This document shows, piece by piece, positions 16,452 through 24,763 of a stretch of 64,000 bases of DNA. Origin of the DNA: Sphaerisporangium rufum. GTDB lineage: Bacteria; Actinomycetota; Actinomycetes; Streptosporangiales; Streptosporangiaceae. The stretch is from contig NZ_BOOU01000087.1 of assembly GCF_016863395.1 (NCBI RefSeq), forward strand, positions 1 through 64,000, written 5' to 3'. A program made the position numbers and the translations under genes. The notes beneath the pieces were generated by a model that searched no databases, had not been told where the DNA came from, and was given only the letters and a program-made list of their open reading frames with translations. Within the stretch, counting starts at the first letter, position 1. The number at the start of each line of letters is the position of its first letter.

Positions 16452-17336
16452 TCATGCGCTTCTCGCCTCCGCCCGCCGTCGCAGGCCCAGCGTCCCAAGA
16501 CCGCGCGGGCTCACCAGGATCAGCAGTAGGAAGACCGCGAAGACCACGCCGTCCTGCCAGGTCGCCGGAAGCGCCCACACCGCGACCCCTTGGACGACGC
16601 CGAAGAGCAGCGCCGCGGCCGCGGCGCCGCGGATGCTTCCGAGCCCTCCGAGCACCACGGCGGAGAACGCGAACAGCAGCGGGGTGTCGCCCACCGTGGG
16701 GTAGGCCCCGAGGACGTAGGCCGCGAAGATGCCGGCCGGCACGGCGAGCAACCCGGCGATCATGAACGCGACCCGCTCGGCACGGCGACGCGGCATGCCC
16801 CACACATCTGACATGTCGCGGGAGCAGGCCACCGCCCGCATCAGCGATCCGGTCATGGTCCGGGCGAGGAACACCCGGGTCGCCGCGTAGCAGGCGGCCG
16901 CGACGGCGAACGCCAGAAGATTGATCTTGAGCAGATACAGATCACCGAAGTTGACCGTCGAGTTCAGGGAGGTCCGCGGGTGGACCGGCTCGGCGGAGAA
17001 GATCAGCGTCAGGGCGGCACCTCCGACTATCCACAGGCCGAACGACGCCAGGAAGAGCGGGAACAGGGTCGGCTGGCGTTTGGCGATGGGCCGGTACAAC
17101 AGCTCGTAGCCGGCCATCGTGAAGGTCAGGGACACGCCGGTGGTGACCAGCACCGCGAGCAGGATGTGGGTGGATTCCAGTGCCGCGAAGGTCAGCGCGC
17201 ACAGGCTCAGCGTCGACCCATGAGCGATGTGGAAGATGCCGGTGACGTTGAGGATGATCGACATCCCGATCGCGATGAGGACGTAGAGGCCGCCCAGGAG
17301 GAACCCGCCGATGGCCAGCTGAACCAGTTCGTGCAT
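16452..17336 (-). CDS. livH: branched-chain-amino-acid-type ABC permease, LivH-like
   Basis: The 294-residue product begins LVQLAIGGFLLGGLYVLIAI and carries VVLGGLGSIRGAAAAALLFG, the LivH-type permease signatures, in about eight hydrophobic segments. It pairs with the LivM-like subunit. The ATG at 17336 follows a GGAGCTCC Shine-Dalgarno. The frame stays open upstream into the binding-protein gene, but that part is a shadow of the other frame. Confidence 0.9.
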   Translation of the reverse strand: MHELVQLAIGGFLLGGLYVLIAIGMSIILNVTGIFHIAHGSTLSLCALTFAALESTHILLAVLVTTGVSLTFTMAGYELLYRPIAKRQPTLFPLFLASFGLWIVGGAALTLIFSAEPVHPRTSLNSTVNFGDLYLLKINLLAFAVAAACYAATRVFLARTMTGSLMRAVACSRDMSDVWGMPRRRAERVAFMIAGLLAVPAGIFAAYVLGAYPTVGDTPLLFAFSAVVLGGLGSIRGAAAAALLFGVVQGVAVWALPATWQDGVVFAVFLLLILVSPRGLGTLGLRRRAEARSA

Positions 17337-17377
17337 GAAGGAGCTCCAGTCTCCGCGGTGCCGGTCTTCGGGTTCGG

Positions 17378-18538
17378 CTATCCGTCCGCCGGGATGGTGG
17401 TGAGCGTGGTGACCTTGCCGTCCTTGATCTGGTTGATGGAGATGTCGGTCTTGAGGGTGTGGTCGGCCAGCAGTTCGAGAGAACCGCCGACCGCGTCGAT
17501 CCTCCCTTGCGCGCCGAACTTCTCGTTGAGGGCGGCCCCGGTGACGTCCTTGCCCTCCCGGACGAGTTCCTTGGCCGCGTGCGCCCACATCAGCACGCCG
17601 TTGCAGTAGTTGCCGGGGATGGCGGGCGCGCCCTCGCCGGCCGAGATGTTCATCTCCTTGAGGAAGAACTTCGTGATCTGGTCGGGCGAGTCGAAGTTCA
17701 TGGCCTGGAGGGTGAACAGCGTTCCGTCCGCTTCCGGCAGGTCGAGCACGGAGGGAAGTTCCCCGATCGGTGACGCGCCGACCACCTGAGCGTCCACGCC
17801 CGCGCTGCGCAACTGCTGGAGGAGCGCCGTCTGCGACTCCCCGGAGTACACCATGAAGATCACGTCGGGCGCCTGCGCCTTCACCTTGTCGACCTGCGCG
17901 GTGAACGAGGTCGCGTTGACGGCGACCGGCAGCGTCGCCAGCGCGCGTCCCTCGCCCGTCCAGCCCTTTTTCATGATCTCGACGGCCTCCTGGCCCAGCA
18001 GGTCGTTCTGGTAGACCAGGCTCGCCTTCTTGAACCGCGGATGCTTCTCCTTGATGTAGGGGATGCTGGCGCCGAGTTCCTGGCTGATGAACGGGATGTC
18101 GTTCCAGACCCAGTCCAGACCGGCCAGCGCGGGGCTGAGCGCGCCGCCGTTCAGCACCGGCACCTTGGCCCGCTCGGCGAGCGGAGCCAGCGCGGAGGTG
18201 ATGGAGCTGAACGCGCTGAACACCATCGAAGCGCGGTCGACGCTGGTCAGCTTGGTGAACGCGGCCGTGCCCTTCTCGGTCTCGCCCGCGGTGTCGACGT
18301 ACTTCACCGTGATCTTCTTAGGCAGTCCGTCGTTCTCGTTCACCCACTTCACGCAGGCTTCGATGCCCTGCCGGTAGGTCGCCGCGGTCGAGGCGCCGGC
18401 CCCGCTCAGCGGCAGGGCGGCGCCCAGGACGTAGCCACCGCCGGAGGAACCGGAGCCAGACGAGCCTCCGCACGCTGTGAGGCTTCCCACGACGACCACG
18501 GCGAGCGGCAGGAGCACCCGGGCGGCTTGCTTGTTCAT
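17378..18538 (-). CDS. livK: ABC transporter substrate-binding lipoprotein, LivK-like
   Basis: A lipoprotein signal peptide ends in the lipobox LTAC (Cys23), followed by a Gly/Ser linker and a type I periplasmic binding fold of the Peripla_BP_6 class (VLGAALPLSGAGASTAATYR, VPVLNGGALSPAL, VVGASPIGELP). It would be tethered outside the membrane and hand substrate to the LivHM channel. The ATG at 18538 is preferred to an upstream ATG because it directly precedes the basic n-region. It is the first gene of the importer operon, and the operator-bearing promoter region lies upstream. Confidence 0.9.
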   Translation of the reverse strand: MNKQAARVLLPLAVVVVGSLTACGGSSGSGSSGGGYVLGAALPLSGAGASTAATYRQGIEACVKWVNENDGLPKKITVKYVDTAGETEKGTAAFTKLTSVDRASMVFSAFSSITSALAPLAERAKVPVLNGGALSPALAGLDWVWNDIPFISQELGASIPYIKEKHPRFKKASLVYQNDLLGQEAVEIMKKGWTGEGRALATLPVAVNATSFTAQVDKVKAQAPDVIFMVYSGESQTALLQQLRSAGVDAQVVGASPIGELPSVLDLPEADGTLFTLQAMNFDSPDQITKFFLKEMNISAGEGAPAIPGNYCNGVLMWAHAAKELVREGKDVTGAALNEKFGAQGRIDAVGGSLELLADHTLKTDISINQIKDGKVTTLTTIPADG

Positions 18539-18696
18539 GTTCCGGTGAACCCTTCTCATCGCGCGCTGCCCGGAGTGGCACGACCGCCTTCGCGTCTCGC
18601 GCGGGCCCCGATGGCGCGCCCTTTCCCTTGCCTGGGGTCGTCGCCCGTGTCAGGACACGGCCGCGAGATCGACACGCGGCCGGTACGGGCTATTTA

Positions 18697-18712
18697 AAGC
18701 GAACGATTGCTT
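18697..18712. promoter_or_regulatory. TetR-type operator, site A (importer side)
   Basis: AAGCGAACGATTGCTT is an imperfect palindrome of the form AAGCRAWCGWTYGCTT, followed by TG. It lies directly downstream of the proposed importer promoter, where binding would block transcription. Confidence 0.7.
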
Positions 18713-18818
18713 TGTATGCTCATAACATGACGTAACTCACGTTCCATGTCAATGGGCCTCGGCCGTAACGCGCTCGCCGTCCCCGCGACCAGGCCACCGT
18801 CCGGGGCGGCCGGAAACC

Positions 18819-18834
18819 AAGCGAACGATTGCTT
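18819..18834. promoter_or_regulatory. TetR-type operator, site B (hydrolase side)
   Basis: This is identical to site A over 18 bp (AAGCGAACGATTGCTTTG), although the flanks differ. It overlaps the -35 hexamer proposed for the cyclase-amidohydrolase operon. Confidence 0.7.
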
Positions 18835-18933
18835 TGAGAGCATCGATGGGTTACGTTGCCGGTTCATGACCGGTGAGCCCGGGCGGGCGCCGACCCTGGT
18901 GCCGGCCGGCCGGACCAGTCGTCGGGAGGCGAG

Positions 18934-19944
18934 ATGCCGGAGGACAAGCAGGTTCCGACCTATGCCGAACTGCGCGCGCGCACGGACGCGCCCGCGGGTT
19001 CGGCGTGGGGGATATTCGGGGCCGACGATGAGGTGGGCACGCTGAACCACCTCACACCGCGGCAGGTCCGCGCGGCGGCCACCCTGGTCCGGACCGGCGA
19101 GGTCATCAACCTGAACCTGCCGCTGGAGACGTTCGATCCGCCGGTGAGCCCTTACCGCAAGAGCCTGCGGCACCACATGTACTCGAACTATCCCTACCAC
19201 CGCGACGAGTACCTCGACAGCTTCTACCCTCAGGCCAGCACCCAGATCGACGGCTTCCGCCACATCGGTCATCCCGAATTCGGCTTCTACAACGGCACAT
19301 CCCCCGACCGCTTCCAGCCGCATGATCCGGTGCTCGGCATCAACCGCTTCACCGAGCGAGGCATCGCCGGCCGCGGGGTCCTGATAGATGTCGACCGCTA
19401 CCGCCGGGCACAGGGCAGGCCCATCGACCACGCCGCCGGCGAGGCCATCGGGCTCGGCGACATCACCGGTGCCGCCGCCCGGCAACAGGTCGACCTCCTC
19501 CCGGGCGACATCCTCCTCATCCGGACCGGATGGATGCACCGCCACCTCAACGAGCTGTCCCCCGAACAGCGCGACGAAGAGAAGAAGGGCATGCGCCTGT
19601 CCGGTCTGCGGGCCGCCGAGGACACCGTCGCATGGTTGTGGGACCACCGGTTCGCGATGCTCGCGACCGACAATTTCAGTGTCGAGGCGTTCCCGCCGCC
19701 GGTGGACTCGCCGTTCCTGACCGACAAGGAACGCCGAGGAGAGGTGTCACACTTCTCCTACCGGGGCGCCATGCACAACGTGCTGATCGCGCTCCTGGGC
19801 CTCCCGCTGGGCGAACTGTGGAATCTGGACGACCTGGCGGCTCGTTGTGCCGCCGACGGGAACTGGGACTGCCTGATCGTGTCCACCCCGCTGAACCTGA
19901 CCGGAGGGACCGGGTCCCCCGCCAACGCCGTCGCCATCCGATGA
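18934..19944 (+). CDS. cyclase family protein (kynurenine formamidase-like metal hydrolase)
   Basis: The 336-residue product shows the cyclase/KynB fold signatures: WGIFGADDEVGTLNHLTP near the start, a QASTQIDGFRHIGH metal-site region, a GRGVLIDV strand, LPGDILLIRTGW, and MLATDNFSVEA. The canonical HxGTHxDxxxH motif appears as Q-x-S-T-Q-x-D-x-x-x-H, the form seen in the large actinobacterial cyclase subgroup. Likely a hydrolase acting on an amide, ester or lactone. The ATG at 18934 has a GGGAGG Shine-Dalgarno; it is cotranscribed with the downstream amidohydrolase. Confidence 0.85.
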   Translation: MPEDKQVPTYAELRARTDAPAGSAWGIFGADDEVGTLNHLTPRQVRAAATLVRTGEVINLNLPLETFDPPVSPYRKSLRHHMYSNYPYHRDEYLDSFYPQASTQIDGFRHIGHPEFGFYNGTSPDRFQPHDPVLGINRFTERGIAGRGVLIDVDRYRRAQGRPIDHAAGEAIGLGDITGAAARQQVDLLPGDILLIRTGWMHRHLNELSPEQRDEEKKGMRLSGLRAAEDTVAWLWDHRFAMLATDNFSVEAFPPPVDSPFLTDKERRGEVSHFSYRGAMHNVLIALLGLPLGELWNLDDLAARCAADGNWDCLIVSTPLNLTGGTGSPANAVAIR

Positions 19945-20037
19945 CGCGCCGCGGCGGCCCGGCCGCCCCATGCCGGAGCGGCGCGCCCCGGCCCCCCGCC
20001 CGAACCTGGAAGACCTGCCCGGCGAAGGACGACTTTC

Positions 20038-21252
20038 ATGAACATCCTCGATGACGCCCACGCCATGCAGGACGATCTCGCCGAGCTGAGGCGACGGCTG
20101 CACGCGGAACCCGAGACCGGGCTCCACCTGCCGCGAACCCAGGAGAAGGTCTTGTCCTGGCTGGACTCCGCCGGCCTGGAGATCTCGACCGGCGATGCCA
20201 CGACCTCGGTCGTCGGTGTGCTGCGCGGAACCGCGCGCGACGGCCGGGACCCGCGTGCGGTACTGCTGCGCGCGGACATGGACGCGCTGCCCATCCGGGA
20301 GCTGACCGGCCTGGCGTTCGCCGCCACCAACGGTGCGATGCACGCGTGCGGCCACGATCTGCACACGGCCTCCCTGGCGGGCGCGGCCCATTTGCTCGGC
20401 CGGCATCGGGATCGCCTCGCGGGTGATGTCGTGTTCATGTTCCAGCCCGGCGAGGAGGGCCACGACGGGGCCGGTGTCATGGTGGGCGAAGGCGTGCTGG
20501 ACGCGGCCGGCTACCGTGCGGAGGCCGCGTTCGCGTTCCACGTCTTCTCCGCTGGGCTGCCCGGCGGCCTGTTCAGCAGCCGCCCCGGTGCCATCATGTC
20601 GGCGGCGCACCGGCTCCGCGTCGGCGTCAAGGGTGCCGGCGGGCATGGATCCATGCCCCACCGGGCCAAGGACCCGGTGACGGCCCTGGCCGCGATGATC
20701 ACCGGGCTGCAGACCATGGTGACCCGCCGGTTCGACGTCTTCGATCCGGTGGTGGTGAGCGTGGGCCGGATCGCCGCCGGGACGGCGCACAACGTCATCC
20801 CCGAAGTCGCCGAGTTCGACGCCACCGTGCGCACCTTCTCCGACCGCACCGCCGACGTCATCCGGTCCCGCGTGGAGGAGACGCTGGCGGGCGTCGCGTC
20901 GGCCCACGGCGTGGAGGTGGAGGTCCGGCTCGAACAGGAGGCCCTGCTCACGGCCAACTCCGCGTCCGAGGTCCGGTTCGCCGCCGAGGTCGCGCAGGCC
21001 GTGCTGGGAGACGGCGGGTACCGGCCGATGGCGCATCCGCTGGCGGCGTCGGAGGACTTCTCGCGGGTATTGGCGCATGTGCCGGGCGCCTTCATCGCCC
21101 TGGGGGCCACCCTGCCGGGCCTCGATCCCGGTACGGCGCCGAACAACCACAGCCCTTACGCCGACTTCGATTCCCGGGTGCTCTCCAGCGCGGCGGCCAT
21201 GTACGCGGAACTCGCCATCCGCCGGCTGGCCGCTCCGGCTCCCCGGCCCTGA
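20038..21252 (+). CDS. M20 family amidohydrolase (M20D, amide-conjugate hydrolase type)
   Basis: The metal-binding motifs of M20D enzymes are all present: RADMDALPI, MHACGHDLHT, QPGEEGHDGA and a C-terminal NNHSPYADFD. A dimerisation (lid) domain sits in the middle (GAGGHGSMPHRAKDP). Relatives remove acyl groups from amino acids, including N-acetyl, hippurate and indole-acetyl conjugates; the exact substrate is not readable. It lies 93 bp after the cyclase gene and probably shares its transcript. A hairpin follows its stop. Confidence 0.9.
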   Translation: MNILDDAHAMQDDLAELRRRLHAEPETGLHLPRTQEKVLSWLDSAGLEISTGDATTSVVGVLRGTARDGRDPRAVLLRADMDALPIRELTGLAFAATNGAMHACGHDLHTASLAGAAHLLGRHRDRLAGDVVFMFQPGEEGHDGAGVMVGEGVLDAAGYRAEAAFAFHVFSAGLPGGLFSSRPGAIMSAAHRLRVGVKGAGGHGSMPHRAKDPVTALAAMITGLQTMVTRRFDVFDPVVVSVGRIAAGTAHNVIPEVAEFDATVRTFSDRTADVIRSRVEETLAGVASAHGVEVEVRLEQEALLTANSASEVRFAAEVAQAVLGDGGYRPMAHPLAASEDFSRVLAHVPGAFIALGATLPGLDPGTAPNNHSPYADFDSRVLSSAAAMYAELAIRRLAAPAPRP

Positions 21253-21274
21253 TCCGGCCGGCCCGGGTCCGGGT

Positions 21275-21302
21275 CGCCCGGCGGCCGCGGGACCGCCGGG
21301 CG
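21275..21302. terminator. bidirectional hairpin between the amidohydrolase and CoA-ligase genes
   Basis: CGCCCGGCGG and CCGCCGGGCG form a perfect 10-bp stem around an 8-nt loop between two converging genes. No U-tract follows on either strand, as is common in high-GC actinobacteria. Confidence 0.5.
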
Positions 21303-21393
21303 GGCGGGCCGGGGCGGTGCGGCCCGCCACGATCGCCGGTGCGCGCCGCCGGCGATCTGGTGGTGCGCGGACCTCCTCGCCGGCCGGCGGCCG

Positions 21394-22917
21394 TCACGGA
21401 GTGGAACCGGTGCGCTCGGCGGCGAGCGCCGACCGCCGGAGCTTGCCGGCCTCGTCGCGGGGGATCCGATCGGCGATCTCGTAGCTCCTCGGCAGCTTGT
21501 ACGCCGCGAGTTGGTCCTTCATGAACTCGGCCAGCGCCTCCACCGTCGGCCGGGATCGGCCGGCGAGCTGCACGATGGCATGGACGGTGTGCCCCCATTC
21601 GGGGTCGGGCAGCCCGATGACGGCGGCGTCGACCACCTGCGGATGTTCCAGCAGCGCTCCTTCCACCTCGGCCGGGAAGACGTTCGCACCACCGGAGATG
21701 ATGAGGTCCACTCGGCGGTCGGCGATGTAGAGATGGCCCTCCTCGTCGACGTGGCCGAAGTCACCGACGGTGATGAACCCGTCTTCGGTCATGGGTGCCG
21801 GCGCGCTGCCGCGGTACTCGTAGGTCGGACCGGCATGGTGCGGTCGCATGTAGATCATGCCCACCTCGCCGGTGGGTGCCTCACGCTGCGAATCGTCCAG
21901 GATGCGCAGATCGCAACCGAGCGGCCTGCCCACACTGCCCGGGTGGGCGAGCCATTCCTCGCCTCGGATGCCGGCGGCACCGATGGCCTCGGTGGCGCCG
22001 TACAGCTCGGCGACCCGGTCCGGGCCCAGCAGGTCCATCCACTGTCTCTTGAGCCAGGGCGGGCAGGACGCGGCACCGTGGAACAAGGTCTCGACGCTGG
22101 ACCAATCGCGGTCCGCCACGCCGGCCAGGCGCATGAGCCGCAGCATCATCGTGGGGACCGCGAACATGAACTCGACCCGGTACTTCTCGACACAGTCGAC
22201 GGCGCCCTGCGGGGTGAACCTCTCCAGGATCACCAGGTGGTGGCCGAAGAACAGGCCCCAGTACGCCCAGCCGAACGGCGCGTTGTGGTACAACGGTCCG
22301 CAGACCAGCTGGACCTGATGGGGCCGCAGCCGCAGGAGTTCGGCCAGGGGCTGCAGGCAGTGCCCTTCAGCGGTGCCGGCGACGGCACCGGGGTTGCCCC
22401 ACGGGAGCGGATCGACGATGAGCTTGGGCGTGCCGGTCGAACCGCCCGAGCACACGGCCTTGCCGGGCCGGGCGTCGGCGAGCCGCCAATCCTCCCGGCG
22501 CATCCGCGGGATCTGGTCGGGAGTGAGGGACAGAAACCCGGGCACGTGGTCGAGTGAGACGATCACGGTGGGTTTCGCCAGGGCGAGGATCTGGTCGCAT
22601 TCCCGGGCCGGCATGTCGTAGCGAAGTGGGATCACGCAGGCGCCGAGCTTCCAGGTGGCCACCGTGACCAGCACGTGCTCGATCGAGTTCCGCAGCTTGA
22701 CCAGGACCACGCTGCGGGCACCGACGCCGCGGGCCGCCAGGCCCGCGGCGAAGGCGTCGCTCCGCGCGTCCAGTTCCGCCCAGGTCAGCCGAGTGGTCGA
22801 GGCGTCCGGATGGTGGACCAAGGTGACGGCGGCATCGTCCGGCCGATCTCGCGCCACCCGGCGGATCTGCTCGCCGTAGGAGATGTAGTGGTCGAACGCG
22901 AGTCGCTGCTGGGTCAT
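21394..22917 (-). CDS. class I adenylate-forming acyl-CoA ligase
   Basis: The 507-residue product has an AMP-binding domain: a P-loop variant VCSGGSTGTPKLIVDP, ELYGATEAIG as motif A5, and VGDFGHVDEEGHLYIADRRVDLIISGG covering A7/A8, then a C-terminal subdomain ending in RDEAGKLRRSAL with the catalytic Lys. It activates a carboxylic acid to an acyl-CoA via acyl-AMP in the cytoplasm. The ATG at 22917 follows a GAGG Shine-Dalgarno. It is divergent from tetR, with a copy of the operator (site C) between them, so it should belong to the same regulon. Substrate unknown. Confidence 0.9.
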   Translation of the reverse strand: MTQQRLAFDHYISYGEQIRRVARDRPDDAAVTLVHHPDASTTRLTWAELDARSDAFAAGLAARGVGARSVVLVKLRNSIEHVLVTVATWKLGACVIPLRYDMPARECDQILALAKPTVIVSLDHVPGFLSLTPDQIPRMRREDWRLADARPGKAVCSGGSTGTPKLIVDPLPWGNPGAVAGTAEGHCLQPLAELLRLRPHQVQLVCGPLYHNAPFGWAYWGLFFGHHLVILERFTPQGAVDCVEKYRVEFMFAVPTMMLRLMRLAGVADRDWSSVETLFHGAASCPPWLKRQWMDLLGPDRVAELYGATEAIGAAGIRGEEWLAHPGSVGRPLGCDLRILDDSQREAPTGEVGMIYMRPHHAGPTYEYRGSAPAPMTEDGFITVGDFGHVDEEGHLYIADRRVDLIISGGANVFPAEVEGALLEHPQVVDAAVIGLPDPEWGHTVHAIVQLAGRSRPTVEALAEFMKDQLAAYKLPRSYEIADRIPRDEAGKLRRSALAAERTGSTP

Positions 22918-22936
22918 TGCACACATCCCTCGGGGA

Positions 22937-22952
22937 TAGCGATCGCTTGCTT
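22937..22952. promoter_or_regulatory. TetR-type operator, site C (ligase/tetR)
   Basis: TAGCGATCGCTTGCTT matches 14 of 16 positions of the palindrome AAGCRAWCGWTYGCTT and is followed by TG, like the other copies. It lies 24 bp before the tetR ATG, covering the -35/spacer region of a TACGAT -10 box, and 20 bp from the ligase start on the other strand. Confidence 0.6.
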
Positions 22953-22975
22953 TGAACACTGATACGATGATTTCC

Positions 22976-23560
22976 ATGCCGCGATCCACCCGTGTCCAGG
23001 AGATCGTCGCCGCGGCGACGAAGCTGTTCAACGAGCGCGGATTCCAGGGGACGTCCGTCCGGGCCATCGCCGAGGCGGCGGGCATGCAGTCGGGCGGGCT
23101 CTACTCGCATTTCTCCTCTAAGGAGGCGCTGCTGCACCATATCGTGGTCGAAACCCATAAGGTGCAGCGCACCGCCCTGGAGAAGGCCGCGATGGGCGAC
23201 CTCGAACCGGAGGCGAAGTTCCGTGCCGCCTTCCTGGCGCATGTGGCGTCGAACTTCGAAGTGGGACCCGCCTCGGCTCCGCGTCTGTTCCTGACCGAGT
23301 GGCAGCACCTGACCGGCCCCGAACTGGACGATGTGCTCAGGTATCGCCGGGAGTACGAGGAACTCTGGGACAGGATCATCGGCGAGGCGATCGAGGCGGG
23401 GGTGTTCCGCGCGGGCACCGACCTGCACATCGCTCGCCTCGTGGTGCTGTCGGTCGCCAACTGGTCGGTCATGTGGTTCAAGCCCGAGGGTCGCCAGTCG
23501 ATCGACGAGGTGTTCGGCAGGGTCGCCGACGAGATGCTCAACGGGCTGCTGGCCCGCTGA
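22976..23560 (+). CDS. TetR/AcrR family transcriptional regulator, probable regulon repressor
   Basis: The 194-residue product has the classical N-terminal HTH (about residues 8-55: RVQEIVAAATKLFNERGF, TSVRAIAEAAGMQSGGLYSH, FSSKEALL) and a helical ligand-binding C-terminus containing EWQHLTGPELDDVLRYRREYE. This C-terminal type is common in regulators of acyl-CoA and steroid or aromatic catabolism that sense acyl-CoA thioesters. A TACGAT box 7 bp before the ATG at 22976 suggests a leaderless start; ATG 22967 is an alternative. It likely represses itself, the ligase, both flanking operons and the importer through sites A-D. Confidence 0.88.
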   Translation: MPRSTRVQEIVAAATKLFNERGFQGTSVRAIAEAAGMQSGGLYSHFSSKEALLHHIVVETHKVQRTALEKAAMGDLEPEAKFRAAFLAHVASNFEVGPASAPRLFLTEWQHLTGPELDDVLRYRREYEELWDRIIGEAIEAGVFRAGTDLHIARLVVLSVANWSVMWFKPEGRQSIDEVFGRVADEMLNGLLAR

Positions 23561-23593
23561 GCCGCCTGCGGCATCTCGCGTCCCATCGCCGGC

Positions 23594-24763
23594 TCAGAAG
23601 TGCTCGAAGAGCCACGGCGTCGGACCGGCGAACAACGCGTCGAGCCGTTCCACCACCTCCGGGGAGACCGCCTGTAGCCGCCCCAGCGCCTGGGCCTCCC
23701 GGCCGGTCGACCGGCCGGTGAAGATCGACGCGAAGCTCGACGCGTCCATGGTGACGTGCGGCGCCACGGTGACCTCCTCGGTGTGAGCGCGCCCTCCCCG
23801 CACCGCCAGCCGCAGGGTCCGGGCGATGCCGGCATCGTTGATCCCGAGCACCACCGACAGGTCCAGGGCGGTACTGTAGCCGCGCGCCGAGAGCGCGGCC
23901 GGCAGGTCGAGGATCTTGGTCATCCACGGGCGTGCCCAGTCGACGAGGACGGGGTCGTCGAAGAAGCCCGCCATCCCGTCCGAGGGGCTGCCGATCCACG
24001 AGATCTCCTCCCCCGGAGAACCGGCCCGCGCCAGGGCGTGCAACAGCGCGTGGGCCGCGGAGACGGTGGACCAGACGATCTCCCGGGCGCGCACCCGGTG
24101 GAGGTACGCGGGCTCGCCGGGCCGCGGCGCCTCCACCTGGTCCCACAGCGCGTAGCCGGTCGGCTCGCCGTCGCGCTCCGCGACGATGGCGAACGTCTCG
24201 CCCGACCGGACCCGCGGCAGGATGTGGGAGTGCCACCACTGCCGGTCCCGGTGGATCGGTCCGTTGCCGCGCCGGGCGAACCCGTCGTAGATCTCCGCGA
24301 GCCGGTCGACGTCGCCGGGCTGGAACCAGCGGATGTCGTCTCTCTCGGCGCCGAGGCGCAGGGACCGCGAGGCGGCGTGGAATCGGAATCGGTGGCCGGC
24401 GACCTCGTAACCCGCCCGCCGGTACGGCGCCATGGCCGAGGGCGTCAACGTGGAGATCGCCGCACCACCGTCCGCGTGCCGGCGCAGGACGGGGCCGAGC
24501 AGTTCGGCCATGACCCCGCCGCCGCGACGCGGGAGGTCGACCATGACCGAGGAGATGGCGACGCAGGGAACGGAACGGCCGCCCACCCACTGGGCGACGC
24601 GTCGGGCGAGCAGGGCGGCGACCCGCGTGCCGTCGTGCTCGAGCACATGACCGTGCCGTGACCACAGCTCGACATCGAGCGGCGCGGTGAAGCTCTGCCG
24701 CCGGAGCCCCCGCACGAACATCTCGTCGTCGGCGCGGAACGGCCGCGCCCGCGCGCTAGCCAT
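23594..24763 (-). CDS. Eis-like GNAT N-acetyltransferase
   Basis: Three regions match the Eis family: an N-terminal GNAT lobe with ISSVMVDLPRRGGGVMAEL (acetyl-CoA motif), a second GNAT lobe with LDLSVVLGINDAG, and a C-terminal SCP2-like domain ending in the free-carboxylate signature TPWLFEHF that contributes the catalytic carboxylate in Eis. Eis enzymes acetylate amines on small molecules or proteins. It is the last gene of the thiolase operon, overlapping the SDR stop by 8 bp; a GTG at 24781 is an alternative start. Its presence suggests an amine-bearing intermediate, which is inference. Confidence 0.85.
   Translation of the reverse strand: MASARARPFRADDEMFVRGLRRQSFTAPLDVELWSRHGHVLEHDGTRVAALLARRVAQWVGGRSVPCVAISSVMVDLPRRGGGVMAELLGPVLRRHADGGAAISTLTPSAMAPYRRAGYEVAGHRFRFHAASRSLRLGAERDDIRWFQPGDVDRLAEIYDGFARRGNGPIHRDRQWWHSHILPRVRSGETFAIVAERDGEPTGYALWDQVEAPRPGEPAYLHRVRAREIVWSTVSAAHALLHALARAGSPGEEISWIGSPSDGMAGFFDDPVLVDWARPWMTKILDLPAALSARGYSTALDLSVVLGINDAGIARTLRLAVRGGRAHTEEVTVAPHVTMDASSFASIFTGRSTGREAQALGRLQAVSPEVVERLDALFAGPTPWLFEHF

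Larger units (their letters stand above)
18539..18933. promoter_or_regulatory. divergent control region between the importer and hydrolase operons
   Basis: This 395-bp gap holds no gene. It contains two identical 18-bp copies of the TetR-type operator (18697-18714 and 18819-18836), a minus-strand TTGACA-N17-CATGTT candidate promoter (18724-18752) with site A just downstream, and a plus-strand TTGCTT-N17-TACGTT candidate (18829-18857) whose -35 overlaps site B. The remainder toward livK is GC-rich with nothing recognisable. Confidence 0.6.
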
